In this document: positions 1 through 6,649 of the stretch, one piece after another
How the letters are laid out: the number at the start of each line of letters is the position of its first letter
Numbering within the stretch: the first letter of the stretch is position 1
Translations under genes and position numbers: made by a program
Notes under the pieces: generated by a model
Database searches by the model: none
The model's input: the letters and a program-made list of their open reading frames with translations, nothing else
Told to the model about the DNA's origin: nothing
Source of the DNA: Trueperella sp.
GTDB lineage: Bacteria > Actinomycetota > Actinomycetes > Actinomycetales > Actinomycetaceae
Reading direction: 5' to 3'
NCBI GenBank assembly: GCA_012727825.1
Contig: JAAYGH010000017.1
Location: 1 to 7,828, forward strand
Length of the DNA: 7,828 nucleotides

Positions 1-1
1 T

Positions 2-301
2 TCGTCGGCGGCGAGTTCTGAAGCACGCGAGGTGGTCAAGCTTGGCCGCGACCTCGTCGATCGAATACGCGTATTCGCCGGTCACTTGGACAAACTGGGC
101 AACAGTCTTGGGCAATCCGTCAATCACTACAACAAGGCAGTGAGCTCACTGGAAAGTCGCCTGATCACCAAGGCGAAAGAATTCGCATCGTTGGATGCGG
201 ACAAACTCGAAACTCCCACGCTCGTCGCGGGTGATTCCGCTCAAGTACGGGAGTTTCGTTCACCCGAAGTTACGTCGGATCCGAAAAATGGGTCTGATTA
301 A
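2..301 (+). CDS. rmuC: RmuC family DNA recombination protein, C-terminal fragment (5' end outside window)
   Basis: Frame 2 is open from the left edge to a TAA at 299-301, giving the last 99 residues of a protein whose start lies outside the window. The segment reading LGRDLVDRIRVFAGHLDKLG, then a SVNHYNKAVSSLESRL stretch, matches the helical C-terminal end of the RmuC domain. In that family a hydrophobic helix is followed by a conserved Y-N-x-A-V-x-S-L-E motif. RmuC proteins are predicted membrane-anchored, nuclease-fold proteins that limit recombination between inverted repeats; their biochemical activity is poorly defined. After the family domain comes a short polar tail of about 35 residues, probably disordered. 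The gene converges on ispH, with a hairpin at 321-346 between them. The ATG at 32 is internal to the domain and is not taken as the true start. Family assignment rests on the C-terminal motif alone. Confidence 0.8.
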   Translation, partial: SSAASSEAREVVKLGRDLVDRIRVFAGHLDKLGNSLGQSVNHYNKAVSSLESRLITKAKEFASLDADKLETPTLVAGDSAQVREFRSPEVTSDPKNGSD

Positions 302-320
302 CACGCACACTCGGGTGGTG

Positions 321-346
321 GCGGCTGGCTCAATCGAGTCAGCCGC
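321..346. terminator. Bidirectional hairpin terminator between rmuC and ispH
   Basis: GCGGCTGGCTC (321-331) pairs with GAGTCAGCCGC (336-346) around a four-base AATC loop. This makes an 11-bp stem with a single G.U wobble in the rmuC-direction RNA. It begins 20 nt after the rmuC stop and lies 18 nt beyond the ispH stop on the other strand, the right place to end both convergent transcripts. Neither side has a real U-tract, which is common for actinobacterial stem-only terminators. Termination itself is inferred. Confidence 0.75.
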
Positions 347-363
347 TTCCGTGCATGAAACTG

Positions 364-1494
364 CTATTTAATAATGTTCCCCGTGCCACGAGCATTGGAA
401 ACTTGACCGTTGCCTCCGGCTACACGCTCACGACGCGGACGGTCTGGTTCAACGCCAATTTCCTTGAGATCCGCACGCAGATTCTTCGGCAACGTGAATT
501 GAACGTTTTCTTCCACTGTGGTCACGGGCACGACCTCGGTATAACCATGGACTTTAAGGGCGTCAACCACGTCCCGCACGAGAATCTCCGGCACCGATGC
601 ACCGGACGTCACACCAATCGTTGTGGCTCCCTCGAACCATTCAGGCTGTAGCTCGTCGGCGTTGTCCACCCGGTACGATGCGCCGGCTCCGGCGTCCAAC
701 GCAACCTCCATGAGGCGTACCGAATTCGACGAGTTCGCAGAACCCACCGTAATAACGACGTCGGATAGCGGGGCCATCTTTTTCACCGCGACTTGGCGAT
801 TCTGAGTCGCGTAGCAAATGTTGTCCGACGGCGGATCCACCAGATTCGGGAAACGCTCGCGGAGCAGGTGGACGACCTCCATCGTCTCGTCAACTGACAG
901 CGTGGTCTGTGAAATCCACGCCACTCGGTCCGGGTCGCGGACCTCAACCTTGTCTACATCCTCCGGACCGTTGACGAGCTGAATACGGTCGGGCGCATGT
1001 CCCTGTGTGCCCTCAACCTCTTCGTGCCCGTCATGTCCAATGAGTAACATGTCAAAGTCGTTGTCGGCGAAGCGAACGGCCTGCTTGTGCACCTTCGTCA
1101 CAAGTGGACACGTGGCATCAATGGTCTGGAGCTGACGATTGGCAGCTTCTTGGTGAACGGCCGGAGACACGCCATGAGCCGAGAAGACGACTCGCTCGCC
1201 CTCGGGCACCTCATCGGTTTCTTCAACGAAGATCGCACCTCGTTTGGTCAGCGTTTCCACAACGAATTTGTTGTGCACGATCTCCTTGCGCACATAAACC
1301 GGCGCGCCATAGAGCTCGAGCGCCTTCTCCACGGCGTCTACTGCGCGGTCAACACCAGCGCAATATCCACGGGGCGCGGCCACGAGAATACGTTTGCCAT
1401 CCGAGCTCGGCTCAGACGGGATTGCCTGCGGAAAAGCGGAGGCGCCCGCGAGGGTCGTAGGTCCCTTATTCGAAGAAAACTCTGAATTTGTCAC
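364..1494 (-). CDS. ispH: 4-hydroxy-3-methylbut-2-enyl diphosphate reductase
   Basis: IspH (LytB) is the last enzyme of the MEP pathway. It reduces HMBPP to IPP and DMAPP with a [4Fe-4S] cluster, in the cytosol. All three cluster cysteines are visible: C45 (PRGYCAGV), C129 (DATCPLV) and C227 (NICYAT). Substrate-pocket motifs are also intact: H74 (VHNKFVV), H107 (SAHGVSP), H157 and E159 ([12 protein letters not shown]159 matches the catalytic Glu126 of E. coli), SQTT 195-198 and SANSSNS 252-258. The 376 residues exceed the usual 310-340 because of a roughly 33-residue N-terminal extension and a basic, glycine-rich tail of about 30 residues. The start is GTG, 9 nt after the alkD stop, with only a weak GGA as ribosome site; a TAGGCT box sits 6 nt upstream (see regulatory entry). 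The stop codon is TAG. It feeds the Z-prenyl synthase encoded further right. Confidence 0.96.
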   Translation of the reverse strand: MTNSEFSSNKGPTTLAGASAFPQAIPSEPSSDGKRILVAAPRGYCAGVDRAVDAVEKALELYGAPVYVRKEIVHNKFVVETLTKRGAIFVEETDEVPEGERVVFSAHGVSPAVHQEAANRQLQTIDATCPLVTKVHKQAVRFADNDFDMLLIGHDGHEEVEGTQGHAPDRIQLVNGPEDVDKVEVRDPDRVAWISQTTLSVDETMEVVHLLRERFPNLVDPPSDNICYATQNRQVAVKKMAPLSDVVITVGSANSSNSVRLMEVALDAGAGASYRVDNADELQPEWFEGATTIGVTSGASVPEILVRDVVDALKVHGYTEVVPVTTVEENVQFTLPKNLRADLKEIGVEPDRPRRERVAGGNGQVSNARGTGNIIK

Positions 1495-1500
1495 AGTTCC

Positions 1501-1506
1501 AGCCTA
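1501..1506 (-). promoter_or_regulatory. Possible -10 box for a leaderless ispH transcript
   Basis: On the minus strand TAGGCT (1506 to 1501) is followed by six bases and then the ispH GTG. A TAnnnT hexamer 6-9 nt ahead of a start codon is the usual mark of leaderless transcription in actinobacteria, and the same hexamer precedes xseA and trhA here. The TAG of the box is also the alkD stop codon. I see no clear -35. The sequence is plain, but function is inferred; cotranscription with alkD is also possible. Confidence 0.4.
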
Positions 1507-2262
1507 CAGGTATCTCGACGCCTCTCGCATCGACAGGTTAGCTAACTCATGATCGGCTAGAAATGCCCGCACCCAGTGCGCGTCCGTCTTCGAGTATTCG
1601 CGCAGAGCCCAGCCAATCGCCTTGTTGATGAAGAAATCCTCCGTGCCGGGAGCGCTCCCTTGACGGCCTAAATTCGCCACAATAATCTCAGACAGCAACT
1701 CCGTATCAGTTCCCGCCCGTGATCCCAGCTGAAAAATGATCGCACTGCGCCGCGTCCACACATTGTCTGCGCGCGCCCATTCGCGCATCGCAGTCTTCGC
1801 CTCCGGTTCACGCTCCGCGATCTGGCGAATCACCGGATGAAACATGTCCACCGTGTCCCACCACGACTTCGACTCGATGAGCGTATGAAGTTTTGGCAGA
1901 TCCTCGGCCGAGAGTTTCCCTGCGACGACGCGCAGGTAGTCCACCGCCACGTATTGGAACTCTCGTTGCGGGTAGGCCCATGCGCTCGACACAAAGGACC
2001 AATCCACCCGGTCGTCCTTCTTCGCCACCTTGAAGTAGGGACGTGTCAGCGCCTTACGCGCGTCGGCCCGGACGCCCAGGAACGGGAATTGGTCACGCAT
2101 GTAGGCGGCCATCTGTTCCGCCTGCTCGGCGTCGGCATGCCTGAATAACTCAGCCACAATGCCGGCCGCGTCCATTCGCGTGTCAAACGCCTCGGCGTCG
2201 AAACCGGGATCAATCGGGCCGTCGGGCGCCACATGGTCAAAGGCATCAAAGTAGTTATTCAC
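1504..2262 (-). CDS. DNA alkylation repair protein, AlkD-like HEAT-repeat glycosylase
   Basis: This 252-residue protein has the length, helical HEAT-like build and motifs of the DNA_alkylation repair family (AlkC/AlkD). Those enzymes excise N3- and N7-alkylated purines from DNA without flipping the base. The family signature is present: SWWDTVD gives W135 and the putative catalytic D139 (equivalent to W109/D113 of Bacillus cereus AlkD). An Arg pair at 171-172 (WTRRSAI) and W218 (AIGWALREYSK) match the DNA-backbone and base-contacting positions. The open frame extends to 2331, but that would overlap the xseA start. GTG at 2262 is preferred because TAGGAT lies 7 nt upstream, and its AGGA could also serve as a ribosome site. 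ispH follows after 9 nt, so the two may be cotranscribed. The stop is TAG. Substrate specificity cannot be read from sequence. Confidence 0.88.
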   Translation of the reverse strand: MNNYFDAFDHVAPDGPIDPGFDAEAFDTRMDAAGIVAELFRHADAEQAEQMAAYMRDQFPFLGVRADARKALTRPYFKVAKKDDRVDWSFVSSAWAYPQREFQYVAVDYLRVVAGKLSAEDLPKLHTLIESKSWWDTVDMFHPVIRQIAEREPEAKTAMREWARADNVWTRRSAIIFQLGSRAGTDTELLSEIIVANLGRQGSAPGTEDFFINKAIGWALREYSKTDAHWVRAFLADHELANLSMREASRYL

Positions 2263-2269
2263 GGCGCCA

Positions 2270-2275
2270 ATCCTA
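2270..2275 (-). promoter_or_regulatory. Probable -10 box of alkD (leaderless)
   Basis: Minus-strand TAGGAT ends 7 nt before the alkD GTG at 2262, so transcription would begin at or within a base of the start codon. No convincing -35 is seen; TAGTCA on the minus strand (2296 to 2291), 15 nt away, is a poor match. AGGA inside the box could alternatively act as a Shine-Dalgarno sequence 8 nt from the start. Confidence 0.5.
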
Positions 2276-2276
2276 G

Positions 2277-2282
2277 TAGGCT
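2277..2282 (+). promoter_or_regulatory. Probable -10 box of xseA (leaderless)
   Basis: TAGGCT is followed by seven bases and then the xseA GTG at 2290. The hexamer lies back to back with the alkD -10 box, one base (G2276) apart, so the 13-bp block ATCCTA-G-TAGGCT is a near-palindrome. The -35 is not recognisable. Its GTAGG could instead be read as a weak ribosome site. Confidence 0.5.
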
Positions 2283-2289
2283 GTGTGCC

Positions 2290-3543
2290 GTGACTACCCC
2301 GATTCCGCCCGACCTTCCGCAGATGGCGCACCTGACGACGCCCGAGCAGCCGTGGCCCTTGCGTCTCCTGTCAGAAAAAATTGCCGAGTACATATCGAAG
2401 ATGTCGCGACTGTGGGTCGAGGGCGAGGTCATTCAGCTCGTGCGTCGCCCGAACGCGCGCGTTCAATTCTTGACCCTGGCCGACCTTGAAGAAAAAATGA
2501 CGATGACCGTCAAGATCTGGTCGCATGCCCTGCCGGCGGGGATCACCGAAGGCTCGCGAGTCATCGTCGCGGCCAAGCCAGATTTCTGGACGGGCAACGG
2601 CTCACTATCCCTGCAGGCGGACGAGGTGCGCGCGGTGGGCGTTGGGGATTTGCTCGCCCGCATCGAAGCTCTCAAGGCCAAGCTTGCTGCTGAAGGCCTG
2701 TTCAACGCCGACCGCAAGAAAGCCCTCCCTTTTCTTCCCCGCAAGATCGGACTGATCTGCGGCCGAAACACCAAGGCGCTCCACGACGTCGTCAACAACG
2801 CGACCCGCAGGTGGGCCGCGGCCAAATTCGAGATCCGTGAAGTCCAGGTTCAGGGCCAAGGCGCTGTCGAGCAAATGATTCCCGCGCTTCGGGAACTCGA
2901 CGCCGACCCTTCGGTTGACGTCATTGTTCTGGCCCGCGGCGGGGGTTCGGTTGAGGATCTCTTCCCGTTTTCCGACGAGCGCCTCGTGCGCGCGGTTGCG
3001 GCAGCTACAACGCCGGTCGTGTCGGCGATCGGCCATGAGACCGACTCCCCCGTCCTCGACTTCGTGGCCGATTATCGGGCCTCCACGCCGACCGACGCGG
3101 CGAAAGCAATCGTTCCCGATGTCAGTGAAGAAAAACAGAATCTCACCACGACCGTGCGCCGTGGTCGGATCGCCGTCGACAACCTGCTGCACCAGGCCCA
3201 AACGGACGTGGACGCCCTCAAGGCCCGGCCCGTCATGGCATTCCCCGAGGTCCTCATCGATAACCGCGCCGAAGATCTGGCGAATTTGCGTTCATGGGCG
3301 AACAGCCACATCGCGCGAATCGTGGACTCGCACGCCACCTCGCTTGCGGGCGATCTTGGGAGACTTCGGACTTTATCCCCACTCCTCACGTTAAAGAGGG
3401 GTTACGCTATTTTGAGAACAGAGGACGGGCTCATCGGCAGCGTCAAGGACGTCGCTCCGGCGGTGCACGCTCAAGCGACACTTCACGATGGATATCTCGA
3501 CCTCACAATCGACTCACTACATACCAACCCGAAGGGATCATGA
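2290..3543 (+). CDS. xseA: Exodeoxyribonuclease VII large subunit
   Basis: XseA carries the active site of exonuclease VII, which degrades single-stranded DNA from both ends to short oligonucleotides. One large subunit works with several XseB subunits. Residues about 21-115 form the N-terminal OB-fold (PWPLRLLSEKIAEYI, then WVEGEV). The catalytic domain follows, with GLICGRNT 154-161, RGGGSVEDL 216-224, DE 229-230, GHETD 248-252, DFVADYRASTPTDAA 257-271 and the late RGYAI at 370-374. At 417 residues it is somewhat shorter than E. coli XseA (about 456), with the loss in the coiled-coil middle section. The GTG at 2290 is chosen because TAGGCT sits 7 nt upstream and because it clears the divergent alkD gene. 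ATG at 2323 is an alternative; the ATG at 2233 would lie inside alkD. Its TGA overlaps the xseB start. Confidence 0.95.
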   Translation: MTTPIPPDLPQMAHLTTPEQPWPLRLLSEKIAEYISKMSRLWVEGEVIQLVRRPNARVQFLTLADLEEKMTMTVKIWSHALPAGITEGSRVIVAAKPDFWTGNGSLSLQADEVRAVGVGDLLARIEALKAKLAAEGLFNADRKKALPFLPRKIGLICGRNTKALHDVVNNATRRWAAAKFEIREVQVQGQGAVEQMIPALRELDADPSVDVIVLARGGGSVEDLFPFSDERLVRAVAAATTPVVSAIGHETDSPVLDFVADYRASTPTDAAKAIVPDVSEEKQNLTTTVRRGRIAVDNLLHQAQTDVDALKARPVMAFPEVLIDNRAEDLANLRSWANSHIARIVDSHATSLAGDLGRLRTLSPLLTLKRGYAILRTEDGLIGSVKDVAPAVHAQATLHDGYLDLTIDSLHTNPKGS

Positions 3544-3872
3544 TGGCAGACGCAACGGAGCGCACATCCTCCGCTTCCACCCTCTCCCCCAAAGAACTCG
3601 ATAAAAAAGTGGCCGATCTGTCGTACGAAGACGCCCGCTCTCGCCTTGTAGAAATCGTGACCCGCCTCGAGCAGGGCAACATTCCACTCGACGAAGCGCT
3701 CACGATGTGGGAACTCGGCGAGGCATTGGCCCGCCGCTGCGAATCATGGCTCGACGGGGCCCGCGAGCGCCTGCGCGCCGCCCAGACCCACGTGGCTGAC
3801 CAAGGTGGTGACGCCGCGAGCGCTGTCAACACAGACGAGGCCGGCTCCGACGAGGAAGGTGTTGACCAGTGA
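3543..3872 (+). CDS. xseB: Exodeoxyribonuclease VII small subunit
   Basis: XseB binds the helical arm of XseA and is needed for exonuclease VII activity. The family core spans roughly residues 25-80, from SYEDARSRLVEIVTRLEQG through IPLDEALTMWELGEALARRCESWL, a two-helix unit. At 109 residues it is longer than the typical 70-80, because of a Ser/Thr-rich N-terminus and an acidic, alanine/glycine-rich tail (ending DEAGSDEEGVDQ) that is probably disordered. Tandem ATG codons occur at 3540 and 3543. GAAGGGA (3531-3537) is only 2 nt from the first but 5 nt from the second, so the second is chosen. Either way the start region overlaps the xseA TGA, so translation is coupled. The xseB TGA in turn overlaps the next gene's GTG. 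Confidence 0.92.
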   Translation: MADATERTSSASTLSPKELDKKVADLSYEDARSRLVEIVTRLEQGNIPLDEALTMWELGEALARRCESWLDGARERLRAAQTHVADQGGDAASAVNTDEAGSDEEGVDQ

Positions 3873-4828
3873 CTGATTGCTTGGTGATTGGCGAGGCGCT
3901 CATTGACGTCGTCAGACGCCCCGGCGGCGAAACGACCCGCCATCCCGGTGGTTCTCCGATGAACGTTTCTGTGGGGATTGCACGGCTCGGCCGTCGCGTC
4001 CACCTGCTCACACGCTTCGGCGACGACACCGACGGCGATACGTTGCGTGACTACATTGAGAGCGCGGGGGTCATGCTCGCGCCGGGTGCCGTCGATTCTG
4101 ACGCGACGTCGATTGCGATGGCATCAATCGATGATGAGGGATCGCCCGCCTACCATTTCGATGTGAACTCCTCGTACGTGGAGCCTCCCACGAGCCCCGA
4201 GAAGGTCGCGGCACTGCTCGCCAAACCACCTCTCCACGTGCATATTGGTTCGATCGGTGCGCATCTTCGCCCGGGTTCGGATACGGTATGCCGCTGGCTG
4301 AAACTCCTCCACCCGCATTCGACCGTCTCATATGACCCAAACGTGCGCCTGTCGATTCTTGGCTCGGCGCAGTCGGTGATCGACGACATGCAGGAGATCT
4401 TGCCCTTCGTTGACATCGTCAAGGCCTCGACTGAAGATCTCGAGGAACTCCACGGCGAGCCCGTTGAGCCCGACGACGCCGCTCAATATTTCCTTGACCG
4501 CGGAGTGGAGTTTGTGGCGATCACGATGGGAGCACAGGGCGTCAAACTTTATACCCCGAAGGAATCAGTAGAGATTCCGGCACTGAGCGTCCAGGTGGTG
4601 GATTCAGTCGGTGCAGGTGATGCCATGATGGCTGCCCTCATCGATTCGCTTGCCCGGATTTCTGTACTTGGCGATGAGCGAGCAGGTCTCACGGAAATCT
4701 CACCCCAAATGCTGACCTCGGTCGGTCAATTTGCGGTGACGGCCGCGGCTATTACGGTCTCGCGCGCAGGGGCTAATCCGCCCACTCGAGACGAGGTCAA
4801 CGACCTGCTCGCGAACACGCAGTTCTAG
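3869..4828 (+). CDS. PfkB/ribokinase-family carbohydrate kinase (fructokinase-like)
   Basis: This 319-residue protein is a full-length member of the PfkB sugar kinase family, which transfers phosphate from ATP to a sugar or nucleoside hydroxyl in the cytosol. The opening VIGEALIDVV, the first signature with GGSPMNVSVGIARLG (residues 27-41), the DPNVR segment and the second signature DSVGAGDAMMAALI (245-258) are all present. D251 of GAGD is the expected catalytic base. The usual Thr of DTxGAGD is Ser246, a conservative change. The overall pattern resembles fructokinases, but the substrate cannot be fixed by sequence. The GTG start overlaps the xseB stop (GTGA), with AGGAAGG at 3853-3859 as ribosome site. 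It is thus the third cistron of the exonuclease VII operon, with no obvious functional link. The TAG stop lies 7 bp from the end of the convergent uppS. Confidence 0.9.
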   Translation: MTDCLVIGEALIDVVRRPGGETTRHPGGSPMNVSVGIARLGRRVHLLTRFGDDTDGDTLRDYIESAGVMLAPGAVDSDATSIAMASIDDEGSPAYHFDVNSSYVEPPTSPEKVAALLAKPPLHVHIGSIGAHLRPGSDTVCRWLKLLHPHSTVSYDPNVRLSILGSAQSVIDDMQEILPFVDIVKASTEDLEELHGEPVEPDDAAQYFLDRGVEFVAITMGAQGVKLYTPKESVEIPALSVQVVDSVGAGDAMMAALIDSLARISVLGDERAGLTEISPQMLTSVGQFAVTAAAITVSRAGANPPTRDEVNDLLANTQF

Positions 4829-4835
4829 CGGGCTT

Positions 4836-5597
4836 CTACCGTCCCATGCGCCGCTCGCGAGCCGAATAGTCTCGCAGAGCTCGGAGCAAATCAGTGCGCC
4901 GGAACTCGGGCCAGTAGGCCTCGCAAAAATACAGCTCGGTGTGCACGGCCTGCCACAGCATAAACCCGCTCATCCGCTGTTCGCCCGAGGATCGAATAAT
5001 CAAATCCGGGTCCGGCTGACCGCTCGTATACATGTGCTCGGTGATGGTAGAAACGTTCAACCCCTGAGCTGCTTCTTCAAGCGTGGCGCCCGCCGCGTCC
5101 TGCTCGCGAAGGTATGCGCGCACGGCGTCGGTAATCTCGTGGCGACCGCCGTAGCCCACGGCAATATTCACCGCCATGCCAGGCGCTCCCGAACTCACGG
5201 CAGCGGCGGCCCGAAGCCGAGCACCGGCGTCGTCGGGAACCAAATTCAAATCGCCAATGATCCGAATCTGCCACTTGCCGCTCGATGCCAAATTTTCGAC
5301 GGTTTCAGCGATGATGCCAATCAATTCGCGCAGTTCCTCGTTGGTGCGATTGAGGTTATCGGTGGACAGCATCCACAGGGTGACGATTTCAATGCCGGCC
5401 TCGTGGCACCAGCCAAGTACCTCGTCCACGTGGTCAGCGCCCTTGCGGTGACCGGTGGCAGCCGACGATCCGAGTTCCTTCGCCCAGCGGCGATTGCCGT
5501 CCAGAATGATTCCCACGTGACACGGGATGCGCGTCTCGTCAATTTCTCGTATCAGACGGCGTTCGTAGATCGAATAGAGGAACTCCGGTATGCGCAT
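4836..5597 (-). CDS. uppS: Cis-prenyltransferase, Rv1086-like short-chain Z-isoprenyl diphosphate synthase
   Basis: Members of this family condense IPP with an allylic diphosphate in Z configuration to make lipid-carrier precursors for cell-wall synthesis. Visible motifs are ILDGNRRWAKE with the Mg-binding D33, LSTDNLNR 78-84, GDL 115-117, NIAVGYGGRHEI 144-155, and DPDLIIRSSGEQRMSGFMLWQ at 196-216 followed by ELYF and WPEF. The N-terminus (LYSIYERRL), TSGQPDPDL and the terminal LRDYSARERRMGR closely resemble mycobacterial Rv1086, a Z,E-farnesyl diphosphate synthase. A short-chain product is therefore at least as likely as undecaprenyl diphosphate. The ATG at 5597 gives 253 residues and has AAGGTGG 4 nt upstream. 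The frame runs back to a TTG at 5672, which lacks such a site. The partner long-chain synthase is not in the window. The gene symbol is used in its broad family sense. Confidence 0.92.
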   Translation of the reverse strand: MRIPEFLYSIYERRLIREIDETRIPCHVGIILDGNRRWAKELGSSAATGHRKGADHVDEVLGWCHEAGIEIVTLWMLSTDNLNRTNEELRELIGIIAETVENLASSGKWQIRIIGDLNLVPDDAGARLRAAAAVSSGAPGMAVNIAVGYGGRHEITDAVRAYLREQDAAGATLEEAAQGLNVSTITEHMYTSGQPDPDLIIRSSGEQRMSGFMLWQAVHTELYFCEAYWPEFRRTDLLRALRDYSARERRMGR

Positions 5598-5632
5598 CGG
5601 CCCACCTTCCCGGCCACCCGGTGTGGCCACAG

Positions 5633-5638
5633 ATTCTA
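5633..5638 (-). promoter_or_regulatory. Possible -10 box of uppS
   Basis: Minus-strand TAGAAT (5638 to 5633) would start transcription near 5626, leaving a leader of about 28 nt that includes the AAGGTGG ribosome site. An overlapping TAAACT (5643 to 5638) is an alternative. No good -35 is present at 16-18 nt spacing. Confidence 0.35.
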
Positions 5639-5684
5639 GTTTAGTCTCACCTTGGGGTTTGGGTGTAGACAATTAGACATCACC

Positions 5685-5708
5685 GGGGCAACTGATGGGG
5701 CAACTAAT
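5685..5708. repeat. Tandem 12-bp direct repeat in the uppS-trhA intergenic region
   Basis: GGGGCAACTGAT (5685-5696) is followed immediately by GGGGCAACTAAT (5697-5708), with 11 of 12 bases identical. It lies about 60-80 bp upstream of the proposed uppS start point and about 80-105 bp upstream of that of trhA. Just to the left TAGACA occurs twice (5666-5671 and 5674-5679). Regulator binding is possible but not shown. Confidence 0.6.
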
Positions 5709-5753
5709 TCGACCGCCCCAATGCGACCCTAGATTTGGTGGCTCATCGCACGC

Positions 5754-5782
5754 TTGGCGCTCGAGGTCCTCCCCGATAGGCT
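5754..5782 (+). promoter_or_regulatory. Promoter of trhA
   Basis: TTGGCG (5754-5759) and TAGGCT (5777-5782) are separated by 17 bp, a good match to a primary-sigma promoter of actinobacterial type. Transcription would begin near 5789, giving a leader of about 27 nt that carries the AAGGGAG ribosome site at 5805-5811. Confidence 0.6.
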
Positions 5783-5815
5783 AGTGCACGAAGGAATCAC
5801 TCGTAAGGGAGTCCC

Positions 5816-6589
5816 ATGTCGGCACAGAATCCGCACAGCGCAGAGCCCGCACGCCCGGGCGCGAAGAGAACAACCAAGGTCGGCACGGCGAGCCCCGAAA
5901 CTCAGGGTATCGCTCCTACACCGTCGTCGCGCGCGGAACGTAAGGCCTATTACGCGGCACTCCCGAAGCCGAAAGCTCGCGGGTGGATTCACGCCATCAT
6001 GGCTCCGCTTGCCCTCGCCAACAGCGTCCTGCTTCTCATTTTTGCGCCCACCATCCCTGCCCGCGTTGCCGTGCTGGTTTTCGGCATTTCCGCCGTTCTC
6101 CTTTTCGGGAATTCGGGGATCTACCATCGGGGCAACTGGTCAGACAAGGTGCACGCCGTTCTGCGTCGCATCGACCATGCGAACATTTTCTTACTCATCG
6201 CCGGCACGTACACGCCACTGTCCGTCATGCTTCTTGAACCGAAAACGGCAGCGCTCGTACTCGGCATCGTATGGACGGGCGCCATCATCGGCACGTTGAT
6301 TCACGTCTTCCACATCAACGCCCCGCGCTGGTTTCAAACCTTTCTCTATGTCGCACTCGGCTGGGTCGCAACGTGGTTCCTTCCCGAATTTTGGGCAACT
6401 GGTGGCCCGGCAATCGTGTTCTTGCTACTCGCGGGCGGCCTTGCTTACACGGTCGGTGCCGTCTTTTACGCCATGCGCTGGCCCAACCCGTGGCCCAATC
6501 ACTTCGGGTTCCACGAGTTTTTCCATGTCGGCACCGTTATTGGCTACGTCTGCCATTCCGTTGCCGTCTGGTTTGCTATTTTCTCCTGA
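5816..6589 (+). CDS. trhA: Haemolysin III / PAQR family membrane protein (TrhA)
   Basis: This 257-residue protein has a polar, probably disordered N-terminus of about 50 residues, then seven hydrophobic segments, the build of the HlyIII/PAQR family. The predicted metal site is intact: S100 and H104 (SGIYH), D120 and H121 (RRIDHANIFLLIAGTYTP), and H233 and H237 (GFHEFFHVGT). In the related PAQR receptors, histidines of this kind bind zinc and form a hydrolase-like site. The bacterial proteins have been linked to membrane homeostasis; the old name haemolysin does not establish toxin function. The ATG has AAGGGAG 4 nt upstream and a well-formed promoter. The divergent neighbour uppS is also its neighbour in M. 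tuberculosis (Rv1085c/Rv1086). The stop is TGA. The physiological role and substrate remain unknown. Confidence 0.9.
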   Translation: MSAQNPHSAEPARPGAKRTTKVGTASPETQGIAPTPSSRAERKAYYAALPKPKARGWIHAIMAPLALANSVLLLIFAPTIPARVAVLVFGISAVLLFGNSGIYHRGNWSDKVHAVLRRIDHANIFLLIAGTYTPLSVMLLEPKTAALVLGIVWTGAIIGTLIHVFHINAPRWFQTFLYVALGWVATWFLPEFWATGGPAIVFLLLAGGLAYTVGAVFYAMRWPNPWPNHFGFHEFFHVGTVIGYVCHSVAVWFAIFS

Positions 6590-6619
6590 GGTCGGCCGCA
6601 CGCTCTCGGCTAAATCTCC

Positions 6620-6649
6620 CTGACCGGCAGGCCACTGCCACGTTAAGAT
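6620..6649 (+). promoter_or_regulatory. Possible promoter of ppk2
   Basis: CTGACC (6620-6625) and TAAGAT (6644-6649) are 18 bp apart, placing the start near 6656 and leaving a short leader with AAGGAG. The spacer holds a small inverted repeat, GGCAG-gcca-CTGCC (6626-6639), which could be an operator or a weak hairpin. There is no clear terminator after trhA, so read-through from trhA is also likely. Confidence 0.4.

Noticed and set aside
2233..2289. N-terminal extension of XseA from ATG 2233
   Set aside because: It would lie inside alkD, encodes nothing like the family start, and the GTG at 2290 has a better-placed upstream signal.
2605..3201. 198-residue minus-strand open frame opposite xseA
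   Set aside because: It overlaps the conserved catalytic region of XseA and has no ribosome site or recognisable family features.
4941..5639. 232-residue plus-strand open frame opposite uppS
   Set aside because: It is antisense to a protein with every cis-prenyltransferase motif, and it shows no recognisable domain; it is a by-product of GC-rich codon use.
5598..5672. N-terminal extension of UppS from TTG 5672
   Set aside because: It uses a rare start without a ribosome site, whereas ATG 5597 has AAGGTGG and fits the family N-terminus.
5695..5784. 29-codon plus-strand ORF in the uppS-trhA spacer
   Set aside because: It has no ribosome site, ends inside the trhA promoter -10 region, and shows no protein-like pattern.
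6129..6140. Third copy of the GGGGCAACT repeat inside trhA
   Set aside because: It encodes part of the conserved loop after SGIYH and is most simply explained as coding sequence.
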